Source: UBA961 sp049317525 (lineage in GTDB: Bacteria; Bacteroidota; Ignavibacteria; Kapaibacteriales; UBA961). From it: a stretch of DNA of 64,000 nt. The stretch's first letter is position 1. Each line of letters begins with the position of its first letter. Under the pieces are notes generated by a model. That model made no database searches. It was not told the DNA's origin and worked only from the letters and a program-made list of their open reading frames with translations. The DNA lies in the NCBI GenBank assembly GCA_049317525.1, contig JBMOIC010000002.1:89577-153576 (forward strand), given 5' to 3'. Positions 18,145 through 27,905 of the stretch are shown piece by piece. A program made the position numbers and the translations under genes.

Positions 18145-20652
18145 ATGGCAAATCAACAAACAAAATCATTTGGTAAAAAAGCCCAAACTCACAGTTCCAA
18201 TCCATTGATTCCAGAGAAATATCAAGATATAGCATATATAACTGCTCTATTTTTATCTGTTATTCTTTTTCTTTCTCCTGCTTTATTTACCGGGGGAAGC
18301 TTTAATGCATCAGACAATATTGCCTCTTTTAGTTTTGATACATATCTTAAAAATGCTTCTAAATCTGGTGAATTCCCTCAATGGATACCATATATATTTA
18401 GTGGGATGCCCAGTTATTCTGCGCTATTAACAACTGGGGATAGATCTTGGGACTTCTTATCCTCATTGTATTTTGGAATTTCTAAGTTGATGGGGATTGT
18501 TTTTAATAATGATATTGCAAGAATTGCCTTCCATTATATCATGTATGCAATTGGTATGTATGCACTTATGAGATCTAAAGGAAAAGATAGATTTATTGCA
18601 TTCTGCACTGGGTTTGCAGCAGTATTTTCTACTTTTATTATCACTTGGATCATGATCGGACATAATACTAAACCGATAGCATTAGCTACTTTTCCATTTA
18701 TTTTATTATTCCTTGAAAAGTTAAGACATAAGTTTTCGCTAGGATATGCATCCGCACTTGTTCTTGCTGTACATGTTTTAGTTGAATCAACCCATGTTCA
18801 AATGGCCTATTATGGCATTATTACATTCGGTTTATATCTTATTGCTATAGGTATATCTTCAATCATAAAAAAAGAATCTTTACTAGGTATCATTCGCTCT
18901 TCGGTTGCTTTATTAATAGCTGGTATCCTAGCTTTTGGAATGTCTGCCGATAGATATTTAAGTGTACTTGAATACAAATCATCTTCTACAAGAGGATCTG
19001 GTCCGATTCAACAAAGTAAAGCTAAAGCCCAAGACAATACTGGTGGATTTGATTATGATTATTGTACTAATTGGTCATTTAGTCCTGAAGAAACAATCAC
19101 TTTTCTTGTTCCTAACTATTTCGGTTTTGGTAAATTAGAATATAAGCCTAATAAAAATACAAAAGGACAAATTGTACAGTCATATTGGGGGCAAATGCCT
19201 TTTACTGATGCAGCTAACTATATGGGAATAGGTGTATTAGCATTAGCATTAATTGGTATCATTGCTTTTAGAAAAGATATATTTATTCATTATTTGATTG
19301 CATTAAGTTTAATTTCTTTGTTTTTATCCTTTGGCAAAAACTTTCCCCTACTCTTTGATTTCTTCTATTATTATATGCCCGGATTTAACAATTTCCGTGC
19401 ACCTATGATGGCTTTATGCGTTATGCAATTTGCTATACCAATATTATTTGGTTATGGAATATCTGCTTTAACTATTTGGAGAGAAAACAGACATCCTGAT
19501 CAAGATAAGATATTATATGCCATTGCAGGAGCCTTAGGTTTATTATTAGTTTCAAGCATATTTATCGAAGAAGGATCATATTCTGAAGCAATAGCACAGA
19601 CACAAAAAATACCTCAAGAACTATTCCCTTTCATCTATTCTAGCATGAAATCTGACTGGTTCTTAACATCTTTTATTGGAATCATAACAGTAGCTATTTC
19701 ATTGCTTTACGTGAAAGGAATTCTAAAAAAAGGAATATTCTACACAGTATTCGCAATTATTCTTATCGTAGATTTATGGCGCGTTGCTGGACGCCCAATG
19801 GAAGTTAATAAGGGCGATGTGTTTAAGAATGAATTTACAATACCAGATTTTGTGAATTTTATTAAACAGGATAAGTCACTATACAGAATAGCAGATTATG
19901 TATACTTAACTCAAGGTAAAACTAATGTCCCAGCATATTTCGAGCTTCAAAATGTTCATGGTTATCATTCTGCTAAAATGAGATTATATCAAGATGTATT
20001 AGATATAGCTGGTGGAGCAGGTGGAAATGCAATCACAAATCCATTTTTGCTCAATTTATTAAATGTAAAATATATGGCAGCACCGCAGCCATTATTCGAA
20101 GGAATTAAACCTATTTATGAAAGTACGATGCAAACTTCCCAAGGTTTGATGCCTACTTTAGTATATGATAATCCTGGTGTATTGCCCAGAGCCTTCTTTG
20201 TAGATTCAGTTATAGTAGCAAGTGATATATCTGTATTAAATCATCTTAAAAATGGTGATTTCAACCCAAGGAAAATCGCTTATGTACATAATTCATTATC
20301 TAGCAAGATTGATAATGCATTAAATGCAAAAGCAAGAATACTATCATTTCAAAATGAAAGAATTGATATTCAAACAGAAAATTCAGGCAATAATTTTCTA
20401 TTTGTTAGTGAATTATATTACCCTGTCAGTTGGAAATGTTATATAGATGATAAAGAAACAGAAACGATTCAAACCAATTATGCGTTTCGAGGAATCATCG
20501 TTCCAGCTGGAAAGCACAAAGTATCATTTATCTATCGTGGCCAAAGATTTGAGCAAGGTAAAATGATAAGTTTGATTGTTAATATTCTGACGACACTTTC
20601 TTTTGTTATTGCCTTTTTTCTTGAAAGAAGAAAATCCAATAGCTTAACATGA
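18145..20652 (+). CDS. YfhO-like polytopic membrane protein
   Basis: The protein has 835 residues with about a dozen hydrophobic helices from residue 28 (YITALFLSVILFLSPALF) to about 510 and a final helix near 808-825 (ISLIVNILTTLSFVIAFF). Between them is a large soluble domain (about 555-790). Family signatures include PQWIPYIFSGMPSY near 73-86, MIGHNTKPIALATFP near 170 and the YWGQMPFTDAANYMG stretch near 349. YfhO proteins are GT-C-fold-like membrane proteins linked to lipid-linked or teichoic-acid glycosylation in Firmicutes. In Bacteroidota the role is unknown. It lies 34 bases upstream of the rRNA methyltransferase gene. Confidence 0.85.
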   Translation: MANQQTKSFGKKAQTHSSNPLIPEKYQDIAYITALFLSVILFLSPALFTGGSFNASDNIASFSFDTYLKNASKSGEFPQWIPYIFSGMPSYSALLTTGDRSWDFLSSLYFGISKLMGIVFNNDIARIAFHYIMYAIGMYALMRSKGKDRFIAFCTGFAAVFSTFIITWIMIGHNTKPIALATFPFILLFLEKLRHKFSLGYASALVLAVHVLVESTHVQMAYYGIITFGLYLIAIGISSIIKKESLLGIIRSSVALLIAGILAFGMSADRYLSVLEYKSSSTRGSGPIQQSKAKAQDNTGGFDYDYCTNWSFSPEETITFLVPNYFGFGKLEYKPNKNTKGQIVQSYWGQMPFTDAANYMGIGVLALALIGIIAFRKDIFIHYLIALSLISLFLSFGKNFPLLFDFFYYYMPGFNNFRAPMMALCVMQFAIPILFGYGISALTIWRENRHPDQDKILYAIAGALGLLLVSSIFIEEGSYSEAIAQTQKIPQELFPFIYSSMKSDWFLTSFIGIITVAISLLYVKGILKKGIFYTVFAIILIVDLWRVAGRPMEVNKGDVFKNEFTIPDFVNFIKQDKSLYRIADYVYLTQGKTNVPAYFELQNVHGYHSAKMRLYQDVLDIAGGAGGNAITNPFLLNLLNVKYMAAPQPLFEGIKPIYESTMQTSQGLMPTLVYDNPGVLPRAFFVDSVIVASDISVLNHLKNGDFNPRKIAYVHNSLSSKIDNALNAKARILSFQNERIDIQTENSGNNFLFVSELYYPVSWKCYIDDKETETIQTNYAFRGIIVPAGKHKVSFIYRGQRFEQGKMISLIVNILTTLSFVIAFFLERRKSNSLT

Positions 20653-20686
20653 TTGCTTTTGCTCAATAATTTGCCGGATGATATAG

Positions 20687-22117
20687 ATGTCTAGAAAACA
20701 AAAAAGACAAGAAATAATAATTGAACAATTGACAATTGAATCTCTTGGAAATGAGGGAGTAGCAATAGCTAGAAATGAAGAAGGAATTGTTCATTTTATT
20801 AAGCATGCTGCACCTGGCGATATTATAAAAGCAGAAATTAGACATAAGAAGAAACGCTATGCAGAAGGAATTATTAGAGAGATCATAGTACCCTCTTCTA
20901 TAAGAATAGAACCAGTGTGTTCGCATGCGGGCACATGTGGTGGATGTTCTTGGCAACATATTGGTTATGAGCATCAATTATATTGGAAAAAACAGCATAC
21001 AATTGATGTTTTTGATAGAATTGGGAAAATTCCTTATAATCATATAGCAGACACTTTACCTTCGCCTCAGCAATTGTATTATCGCAATAAAATGGAATTC
21101 TCATTTGGTTCTAGCAAATGGTTAACAGAAGATCAAATTGCTAGTGGAGAAGATTTCAAAAAAGATTTTGCCTTTGGACTTCATATTCCAGGTAGATTTG
21201 ACAGGATATTAGATATTGAAGCTTGTTATATTCAGCCCAAAGCTGGAAATGCTATCCTTAATTTAATACGAGATAAAGCTTTAGAATGTTCAATAAGTGC
21301 ATATAATCCTAGAACTCATGGTGGATTTTTAAGAACTTTATTAATAAGGTCAACTGTTGCAAATAATGAACTAATGTGTTTATTAATTACTCAAACCCCA
21401 AAAGAAGAAAGTGAATTTTCATTTCTTGATTGGTGGCAAAAAGAAGCTAAGCTGTTAATGCCTGATATCACTTCACTAGCAACAGTAGAAAACAATTCTT
21501 TATCTCCAATTGCTCAGGGTGAGATTACTTTTATGGATGGCTCGCCTTATATTACTGAACAGGTTCTAGGCATTAATTATCAAATTTCTCCATTCTCATT
21601 TTTTCAAACAAATTCTTATCAATTGCCATATTTGCTTCAGTCTATAATTAATCAAGCAGATATAACTCATGATGATATTGTATGGGACTTATATTGTGGG
21701 GCCGGAACAATATCTTTTCCAATTGCCCAAAAAGCAAAACATTGTATAGCTATAGAATTATCCCAAAGTTCAATTAATGATGCTAAGAAAAATCAAACAA
21801 TTAATGAAGTTGAAAACATAGAATTTTATTGCTTTGATTTACACAAAAAACTAGCTATTGACTTTCTGCAAACATTATCAAAACCCGACATTATTATTAT
21901 TGATCCTCCAAGGGCTGGAATAAACCAAATTTTATTAGATCATCTATTAGAGATTGAATCTCCTAAACTTATCTATGTTTCTTGTAATCCGGCAACTCAA
22001 GCAAGAGATTGTGCAATTCTATCTGAAAAATATATTATAACACATATTCAACCAGTGGATATGTTTCCTCATACTGCTCATATTGAATCTATAGCAACAT
22101 TAATACTAAAGCCATAA
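20687..22117 (+). CDS. rlmD: 23S rRNA (uracil-C5)-methyltransferase, RlmD/RumA family
   Basis: This S-adenosylmethionine-dependent enzyme makes 5-methyluridine in RNA. The 476-residue protein has an N-terminal TRAM domain (about 10-67), the 4Fe-4S ligands C78, C84, C87 (C-x5-CGGC) and C180, an SAM-binding DLYCGAGTISFPIA (about 344-357), IIIDPPRAG (about 402-410) and the catalytic-cysteine motif YVSCNPATQARD. TRAM plus the Fe-S cluster favours RlmD/RlmCD-type over TrmA; which uracil (747, 1939 or both) cannot be told from sequence. It is part of the run yfhO-rlmD-ompA. Confidence 0.9.
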   Translation: MSRKQKRQEIIIEQLTIESLGNEGVAIARNEEGIVHFIKHAAPGDIIKAEIRHKKKRYAEGIIREIIVPSSIRIEPVCSHAGTCGGCSWQHIGYEHQLYWKKQHTIDVFDRIGKIPYNHIADTLPSPQQLYYRNKMEFSFGSSKWLTEDQIASGEDFKKDFAFGLHIPGRFDRILDIEACYIQPKAGNAILNLIRDKALECSISAYNPRTHGGFLRTLLIRSTVANNELMCLLITQTPKEESEFSFLDWWQKEAKLLMPDITSLATVENNSLSPIAQGEITFMDGSPYITEQVLGINYQISPFSFFQTNSYQLPYLLQSIINQADITHDDIVWDLYCGAGTISFPIAQKAKHCIAIELSQSSINDAKKNQTINEVENIEFYCFDLHKKLAIDFLQTLSKPDIIIIDPPRAGINQILLDHLLEIESPKLIYVSCNPATQARDCAILSEKYIITHIQPVDMFPHTAHIESIATLILKP

Positions 22118-22152
22118 TACTATTGCAATATTTCTGATATCTATATCCAGAT

Positions 22153-22177
22153 AATTTTCCTAATTTATTAGAAAATT
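22153..22177. repeat. AT-rich imperfect hairpin between rlmD and the OmpA gene
   Basis: AATTTTC(C)TAA at 22153-22163 pairs with TTAGAAAATT at 22168-22177 apart from one extra base. It lies 36 bases after the rlmD stop and 37 before the next ATG. There is no T-run, so a terminator is doubtful. Confidence 0.35.
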
Positions 22178-22213
22178 AAGCGTAGTATTCTACCCCAAGT
22201 TCAAAGCAGACAC

Positions 22214-24232
22214 ATGAAATGTTTTATCATCATATTCTTGCATCTTATTTCTTGTAATTTGTTTGCCCAAGATGAATTGAATCTTCGTAAAGATTCTATG
22301 ATTATCACTAAAAGGACAATTCAAGACAAAAGTTCTTTTAGATATGGAATTTTGGGAGGTATTTCTTCAATTCAGAATACATCTTCTTTGTCTATAGTGC
22401 CTGGAGCAACAGATTGTGGCTATTTAACAGGCGGGAATGCACAAGGCACTTTTGGAGGTATTCACGTAGATTACTTTGTTTTAGATGATTATTTAAGTTT
22501 ATCCGGTAGAATACTCTATGCAAGCAGACCTGCTACATTAACAGCGGAAACATCCAATTATCTTGTATTAAATCAAGATTTGCAATATTCTCCCTTAACC
22601 ATAGAGCATAATTTTACTACAGAGTTGGAATATATTATTGCTGATTTAGGAATAAACTTTCAACCATTTCAAAACTTTCCTGTGTATTGCAGAACAAGCT
22701 TTGATATTGGCGACTCACAGATCAAAAACTCTTATCTTCAGTATGAAAAAATACTTTCTCCAATCAATGTATTATTCCCTAATAATACAAAGATTCGAGT
22801 TACAGGTACAGGCTCTTTAGAAACTGCTTTGTCTTATGGTGTTAATATTGCAGTTGGCGCATATATTGAATTTCAACCATCTCTATATATTAATCCAGAA
22901 ATACATGTTCGCAAAGGTTTAAATTCTATTCTTCAAAATGATCAATCATGGACAATTTCATCAGTAGACGCTTCTATTGGAATAATGTATAGATATCATT
23001 CATCAGTTGAAATTATTGATACTCAATACATTAATAATGTCCCTTTAATTCCGCCCCCCACTCCAATTGTAAATCTTATTCCGCCGGTAGCTATTGGAAC
23101 AATTTCATCAAATCCATTATCAATCCAAGAAACAATTGTCACACAAACATTTCCATTATTGCCATATATATTTTTTGACAGTATATCAACGGAAGTTACA
23201 TCGCGCTATCTAATTGATAATAGATCTTTTACAGAATCCAACTTGTCGAAAGAGACATTAAAAACGTATTATAATATGATAAATATTATTGCCAATAGGA
23301 TGAAATTATATCCCCAAAGTTCTATACTTTTAACAGGAACTACCGATGGAAAAGAACTCTCATCAATTGCCAAAAGAAATCAATTGGCTCTGCAAAGAGC
23401 AGAATCTATAAAGAACATACTAGTTTCTCAATTTTTAATAGATTCAAAGAGAATTGCAGTCAAATACAGAGATGTGCCTGTATCTTCTTCTTCAGATAAA
23501 TATCCAGAAGGAATAGAAGAAAATAGAAGAGTGGAAATATCATCTGAAAATATTGAATTATTGCAGCCTGTTATTCATACAAAGTTTCAAGAGTTTGCTC
23601 CTATTTATAAAACTCAAATGTTTAAGACAAGTGTCGATACCCCTTCTATTGTGCAATCATGGCGTCTTGATATTTCATATAAAGGACAAGCTATTTCCAG
23701 TATTAATAATAATGGAATACCTCCAGAGCAGCTTGAGATTGAATTAGATTCTAAAGATTTAATTGCATTAGGAAATTCAATAGATATATCAGATTCTTTG
23801 GATGCTTCTTTAACCATTAAACAAGATAATGACATAGAACATGTATCTACTTGTAAATTGGCCATTAATAAAACAATGAATCAATTTGAAATAAGTAGGC
23901 TTAGCTTGATTGTTTTTGATTTTGACCAAAGTGATATATCAGATATAAATAAATCTATGATGAAGTCTTTTGTAAGAGATGCCTTAAAGCCTAATTCTAT
24001 TGCTACGATTAGAGGTTCTACTGATAGATTGGGTGAGATTGAATATAATGAAGAGTTATCTGCAAATAGAGCAAATACAGTAAGAGATTATTTAAAAAGT
24101 ATACAACCAACAATAAATATTGGGTCTACAAAAGGTATAGGTGCATCTCTTTTACCTTTTGATAACAATTTAGCAGAAGGTCGTTATTACTGTAGAACAG
24201 TATCGGTAGAAGTAAAAACTCCACGACAATAA
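22214..24232 (+). CDS. OmpA-family outer-membrane protein with two peptidoglycan-binding-like domains
   Basis: The 672-residue protein has a signal peptide (MKCFIIIFLHLISCNLFAQ) and an N-terminal beta-rich barrel-like region (about 40-270). A Pro-rich linker follows (LIPPPTPIVNLIPPV). A first OmpA-like module (about 310-450) contains ILLTGTTDGKE...AKRNQLALQRAESIKNILV, and a second at the C-terminus (about 555-672) contains LIVFDFDQSDIS and STDRLGEIEYNEELSANRA. OmpA C-domains bind diaminopimelate in peptidoglycan. Two copies in one protein, separated by a beta-sandwich-like segment, is uncommon. It ends 4 bases before the convergent Rieske gene. Confidence 0.85.
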   Translation: MKCFIIIFLHLISCNLFAQDELNLRKDSMIITKRTIQDKSSFRYGILGGISSIQNTSSLSIVPGATDCGYLTGGNAQGTFGGIHVDYFVLDDYLSLSGRILYASRPATLTAETSNYLVLNQDLQYSPLTIEHNFTTELEYIIADLGINFQPFQNFPVYCRTSFDIGDSQIKNSYLQYEKILSPINVLFPNNTKIRVTGTGSLETALSYGVNIAVGAYIEFQPSLYINPEIHVRKGLNSILQNDQSWTISSVDASIGIMYRYHSSVEIIDTQYINNVPLIPPPTPIVNLIPPVAIGTISSNPLSIQETIVTQTFPLLPYIFFDSISTEVTSRYLIDNRSFTESNLSKETLKTYYNMINIIANRMKLYPQSSILLTGTTDGKELSSIAKRNQLALQRAESIKNILVSQFLIDSKRIAVKYRDVPVSSSSDKYPEGIEENRRVEISSENIELLQPVIHTKFQEFAPIYKTQMFKTSVDTPSIVQSWRLDISYKGQAISSINNNGIPPEQLEIELDSKDLIALGNSIDISDSLDASLTIKQDNDIEHVSTCKLAINKTMNQFEISRLSLIVFDFDQSDISDINKSMMKSFVRDALKPNSIATIRGSTDRLGEIEYNEELSANRANTVRDYLKSIQPTINIGSTKGIGASLLPFDNNLAEGRYYCRTVSVEVKTPRQ

Positions 24233-24236
24233 TACT

Positions 24237-24749
24237 TTAAAATGTTATTGTAATAGCATTTATTACACTATTATACTTAACTGGAAATGAAGTTAATGAA
24301 GTTGCACTTCCAGAAGTAGGTTGTTTCACTACAATGCCTGATTCCGGATTAAATTCAGCTCCATGGCATGCACAATATATATTTGAGTATTCTGTGTCTG
24401 GTGGTTGAACGGAACAACCTTGATGTGAGCATATACTTGTAACAGCTAAAAAAGAGGATTCAGTTAATCGAATAATTAAGATGTCTTTATTATTATTTTG
24501 ATTAGGTACATTTATATAGGCAGCCCCACCTACTTTACTTAATTCTTCTAATCCAGATGTATTCAAAGGAATATCTATTTGAGTACCATTTGATGAGTTT
24601 CCAGAAGGTGTTTCATTTGATTCACAAGATTGTATGAAACCAGCCAAGCTTCCAGCACAGAATATGATTCCAGTATTTTGTAAAGCATTGGAAATGAATT
24701 GTCTTCTTGTTGGAATTACTGATAATTGGGGTACAATGTTATCTTTCAT
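24237..24749 (-). CDS. Rieske 2Fe-2S protein with twin-arginine leader
   Basis: This is a 170-residue electron-transfer protein. A Tat leader (TRRQFIS at 14-20, hydrophobic to about 40) ends near FIQSC, where C42 could also be a lipidation site. The cluster ligands are C107 and H109 (CSHQGC) and C126 and H129 (CACHG). C112 and C128 would form the disulfide of high-potential cytochrome bc-type Rieske proteins. Unlike QcrA/PetC it has no cytochrome b gene beside it. Instead it is the second gene, 15 bases after a one-haem outer-membrane barrel, which suggests a dedicated redox partner. Location is probably the periplasmic face of the inner membrane. Confidence 0.9.
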   Translation of the reverse strand: MKDNIVPQLSVIPTRRQFISNALQNTGIIFCAGSLAGFIQSCESNETPSGNSSNGTQIDIPLNTSGLEELSKVGGAAYINVPNQNNNKDILIIRLTESSFLAVTSICSHQGCSVQPPDTEYSNIYCACHGAEFNPESGIVVKQPTSGSATSLTSFPVKYNSVINAITITF

Positions 24750-24764
24750 ATATCAACTTTCATA

Positions 24765-25976
24765 TTAATAGTACAAATGTAATTGTGCGCCCCATCGAGA
24801 TATATAACCTGGAGCTGAAGTATCGAAAATTCTATATTCTGGTCTAATTTCAATATTTGGCATAGGAAATATTTGTGCTCCAAATACCATTTGTTTTATG
24901 ACAGACTGATATGAATTATTTACGATTAACTCTGAATATTCAAATCGAGTAAAAGGCAGAAACCAAGTAGTTGCTTGCCAAGTAAGTTCTGCTAAATAAC
25001 TTGAATTTTTTCCCTTTTCTCTGAAATCATTTATTAATGGCATCTTTCTGCTAGTTATATCTTGTAAGTTAGATAGAGACATATCAACCATGAAAGAAAG
25101 CTTATCAGTTAATCCAATCCCCATGAATGCATTTATCAATGAAAATTCGTGATTGTGTAATATTGAAGTTCCAATATATGAATTGATACTATTATCAAAA
25201 AATCTAGGCCAATAGACAGCTCTAGCCGAATACATCAAAGATCCTTTATCAATATTACTCACGCTATTTTGTTGAGCCGTAGCATTAGAAAACACACCTG
25301 CATTCACGGTTAATTCATGAATACTCTCATAAGTGAACTCAACTCCTGCAGCAGAAAAATAGGGAGCTAATATTGTCATAGAATTATACGGTGTAATAAC
25401 ATTTTCATTTATCCAACCAGCAGATAATTGACGAATCATCATTGTATGATCATCATATCTAATGCCAATTGTTGGCTGAAAAAAACCAAGTCTTAATTGT
25501 GGTAAAGAATTATCTGATTGTACAATCACAGAAGCAGACCAAGATTGCTGTCCAGGATATCTAACTGGCCCTATATTATAATTCCCCTCAGCTTGTAACC
25601 ATGGTAATAATTGATAATTGCCATATATAGACATCTGCATTGGTAGAATTCTTTGCTCTTTTGATTCATTTCTTGAGCGTATTAGTTGTAATCTCATATC
25701 AAAACCAATATTGCCTTTATTACCAATCATTGATCTAATAGAATCTTGTAATCCCCACAAGCCTTCAGCATTAATGTTTTCAGGATTAAATGCACCGACA
25801 TCTCTATAAGAATACCAACCTAGATCATTTCTTAAACCAGATCCTTGGCTATTTACATGGCAACTAGAACATCTATTTCCAGATATAAGTGAAAATTGAG
25901 GTAGCGCAAATAATTGTACACTATATATCAAAATGTAAGCACAACAAATAATCAAAAGGCGCATGATTTTAAACAA
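24765..25976 (-). CDS. Outer-membrane beta-barrel protein with one N-terminal c-type haem motif
   Basis: The protein has 403 residues with a signal peptide (to about LFALP). A c-type haem-binding motif CSSCH sits at 36-40 inside SGNRCSSCHVNSQGSG. The rest is beta-strand-rich, with frequent aromatic residues, and the final residues (WGAQLHLYY) have the terminal aromatic typical of an outer-membrane barrel. Strand-like segments include LRLGFFQPTIGIRYDDHTMM. It looks like a porin with an attached monohaem cytochrome segment. It heads a two-gene leftward operon with the Rieske protein. Function in electron transfer across the outer membrane is inference; I know no named family with certainty. Confidence 0.72.
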   Translation of the reverse strand: MFKIMRLLIICCAYILIYSVQLFALPQFSLISGNRCSSCHVNSQGSGLRNDLGWYSYRDVGAFNPENINAEGLWGLQDSIRSMIGNKGNIGFDMRLQLIRSRNESKEQRILPMQMSIYGNYQLLPWLQAEGNYNIGPVRYPGQQSWSASVIVQSDNSLPQLRLGFFQPTIGIRYDDHTMMIRQLSAGWINENVITPYNSMTILAPYFSAAGVEFTYESIHELTVNAGVFSNATAQQNSVSNIDKGSLMYSARAVYWPRFFDNSINSYIGTSILHNHEFSLINAFMGIGLTDKLSFMVDMSLSNLQDITSRKMPLINDFREKGKNSSYLAELTWQATTWFLPFTRFEYSELIVNNSYQSVIKQMVFGAQIFPMPNIEIRPEYRIFDTSAPGYISRWGAQLHLYY

Positions 25977-26168
25977 TTAGAATAAATTTATATTTACTTG
26001 TACTTGGCAAATCTATCAAATATTATCATCTATTTTCTATATTGTTTTTAACTTTTTTTAAAATTTAATCTATTCATAATATTCAGATTTTATGCCTTTA
26101 GTAATGGAAAATTAGCTATATTTATGATACTATTTTTTGTTGCAATATTTTTATCTTTTTGTATTTAG

Positions 26169-27905
26169 ATGTACCAATCGAAACTTTTTACTCCTACACT
26201 TAAAGAAGCACCTTCTGAGGCTCAAATTCCTTCTCATATATTAATGTTAAGGGCAGGTTTAGTTCGTCAATTAGGGGCAGGAATTTTCTCATTCTTACCA
26301 TTGGGATATCGCATTGTAAAAAAGGTAATGCACATTATCCGTACAGAAATGGATAGAATTGGCGGACAAGAGTTTCATTTACCTGCTTTAAACCCAATAG
26401 AAATATGGGAGCAAACTGGTCGAGTTGAGGCCATGGGTGATGTTATGTTTCACATTAAAAATAGGGATGGCTTAGTATTAGCCCCTACTCATGAAGAAAT
26501 AATGACATATCATGCAAGGCAACATATAAAATCATATAGAGATATGCCTCAAATTTGGTATCAAATACAAACAAAATTTAGAAATGAGCCAAGGCCTAAA
26601 TCTGGTGTTTTACGTGGAAGACAATTCACAATGAAAGATTCATATTCATTGGATAATTCATGGGAAGCATTAGATTCTAGCTATGATAAACATGCCGAAG
26701 CATATAGAGAAATATATAAAAAGTCTGGATTAAAGTTTTTTGTTGTAGGAGCTTCTTCAGGTTCAATGGGTGGCAGTGATTCACAGGAATTTATGGTAGA
26801 ATCTTCATTTGGTGAAGATACATGTGCTATATGTGATATTTCTGGATATGCAGCAAATATAGAGGTAGCAACTAGTGCTTTACAGCCAATAGGTAGAATC
26901 CAAAGTGATGATTTACCAACAAAATTTGCTACTCCACATGCTAAAACAATTAATGATTTAGTAGAACAGTTTAACTTTGATAAAAACAGATGCGCTAAAT
27001 CAGTAGTATATATTGCAGATTCTAAGCCTTATTTAATTCTTATGCGTGGAAATGACGAGTTAAATGAAGCTAAGTTTCAACATTTTATTGGGGCTATTCA
27101 ATGTCGAGCAGCTGATGCAGATGAATTATTGCATATTACAGGTGCTCATGCTGGATCAATAGGGCCAATAGGTATTAATTCAACATGTACTATTTATGCA
27201 GATAATCTTCTTAAAGATGCTAATGGCCTTATTTGTGGAGCAAATGAGGATGGTTATCATTATTCATCATTAGATTTATTAAGAGATACAAATGTTCATG
27301 CATATGCAGATTTCAGAGTAGTTCATGAAGGTGAGCCTTGTATTAATGGAAATAATCCTTTAAGAATTGTGAATGCTATTGAGGTTGGACATATCTTTAA
27401 ATTAGGTACGAAATATTCACAAGCCCTTGGTGCAACATTTGTAGATGAACAAGGAAAAGATCATCCTATTATCATGGGCAGTTATGGCATAGGTGTAGAA
27501 AGAATAATAGCTTGTGCAATTGAACAAAACCATGATGATAAAGGAATTATGTGGCCTTTATCAATTGCACCATATCATGTTCATTTATTAGGATTAGGTT
27601 TACATAAATCGGCAGAAGCAGTTAAAGCATGTTCTGATATCCATACTATGTTAGAAAATTCTGGTATTGAATGTTTATTCGACGATAGAGATATTTCACC
27701 AGGAATAAAGTTTAATGATGCTGATTTAATTGGTATTACATTTCAACTTATTGTTGGAGACAAAGGCCTAAATCAACATCAATTAGAATTGAAAATTCGT
27801 GCAACTGGTGAACGTATTCTTATACCGATTAGCGAAGAGCATGGTGGTTTAACGAATATATTAACGACGATACAAAAGCAAATAATACATAATACAATAC
27901 AATGA
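26169..27905 (+). CDS. proS: Proline--tRNA ligase, bacterial type with editing insertion
   Basis: The enzyme charges tRNA-Pro. The 578-residue length fits the bacterial ProRS type with an editing (INS) domain between motifs 2 and 3. Visible landmarks are RAGLVRQLGAGIFSFLPLGY (30-49), the motif 1 region (VKKVMHIIRTEMDRIGG), LAPTHEEIMT and FRNEPRPKSGVLRGRQFTMK (motif 2). The INS region spans about 225-405, and motif 3 contains MGSYGIGVERIIA. The C-terminal anticodon-binding domain spans about 475-578. It overlaps the PHP gene by ATGA (27902-27905). The only tRNA gene seen in this window is also tRNA-Pro, 30 kb away. Confidence 0.96.
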   Translation: MYQSKLFTPTLKEAPSEAQIPSHILMLRAGLVRQLGAGIFSFLPLGYRIVKKVMHIIRTEMDRIGGQEFHLPALNPIEIWEQTGRVEAMGDVMFHIKNRDGLVLAPTHEEIMTYHARQHIKSYRDMPQIWYQIQTKFRNEPRPKSGVLRGRQFTMKDSYSLDNSWEALDSSYDKHAEAYREIYKKSGLKFFVVGASSGSMGGSDSQEFMVESSFGEDTCAICDISGYAANIEVATSALQPIGRIQSDDLPTKFATPHAKTINDLVEQFNFDKNRCAKSVVYIADSKPYLILMRGNDELNEAKFQHFIGAIQCRAADADELLHITGAHAGSIGPIGINSTCTIYADNLLKDANGLICGANEDGYHYSSLDLLRDTNVHAYADFRVVHEGEPCINGNNPLRIVNAIEVGHIFKLGTKYSQALGATFVDEQGKDHPIIMGSYGIGVERIIACAIEQNHDDKGIMWPLSIAPYHVHLLGLGLHKSAEAVKACSDIHTMLENSGIECLFDDRDISPGIKFNDADLIGITFQLIVGDKGLNQHQLELKIRATGERILIPISEEHGGLTNILTTIQKQIIHNTIQ

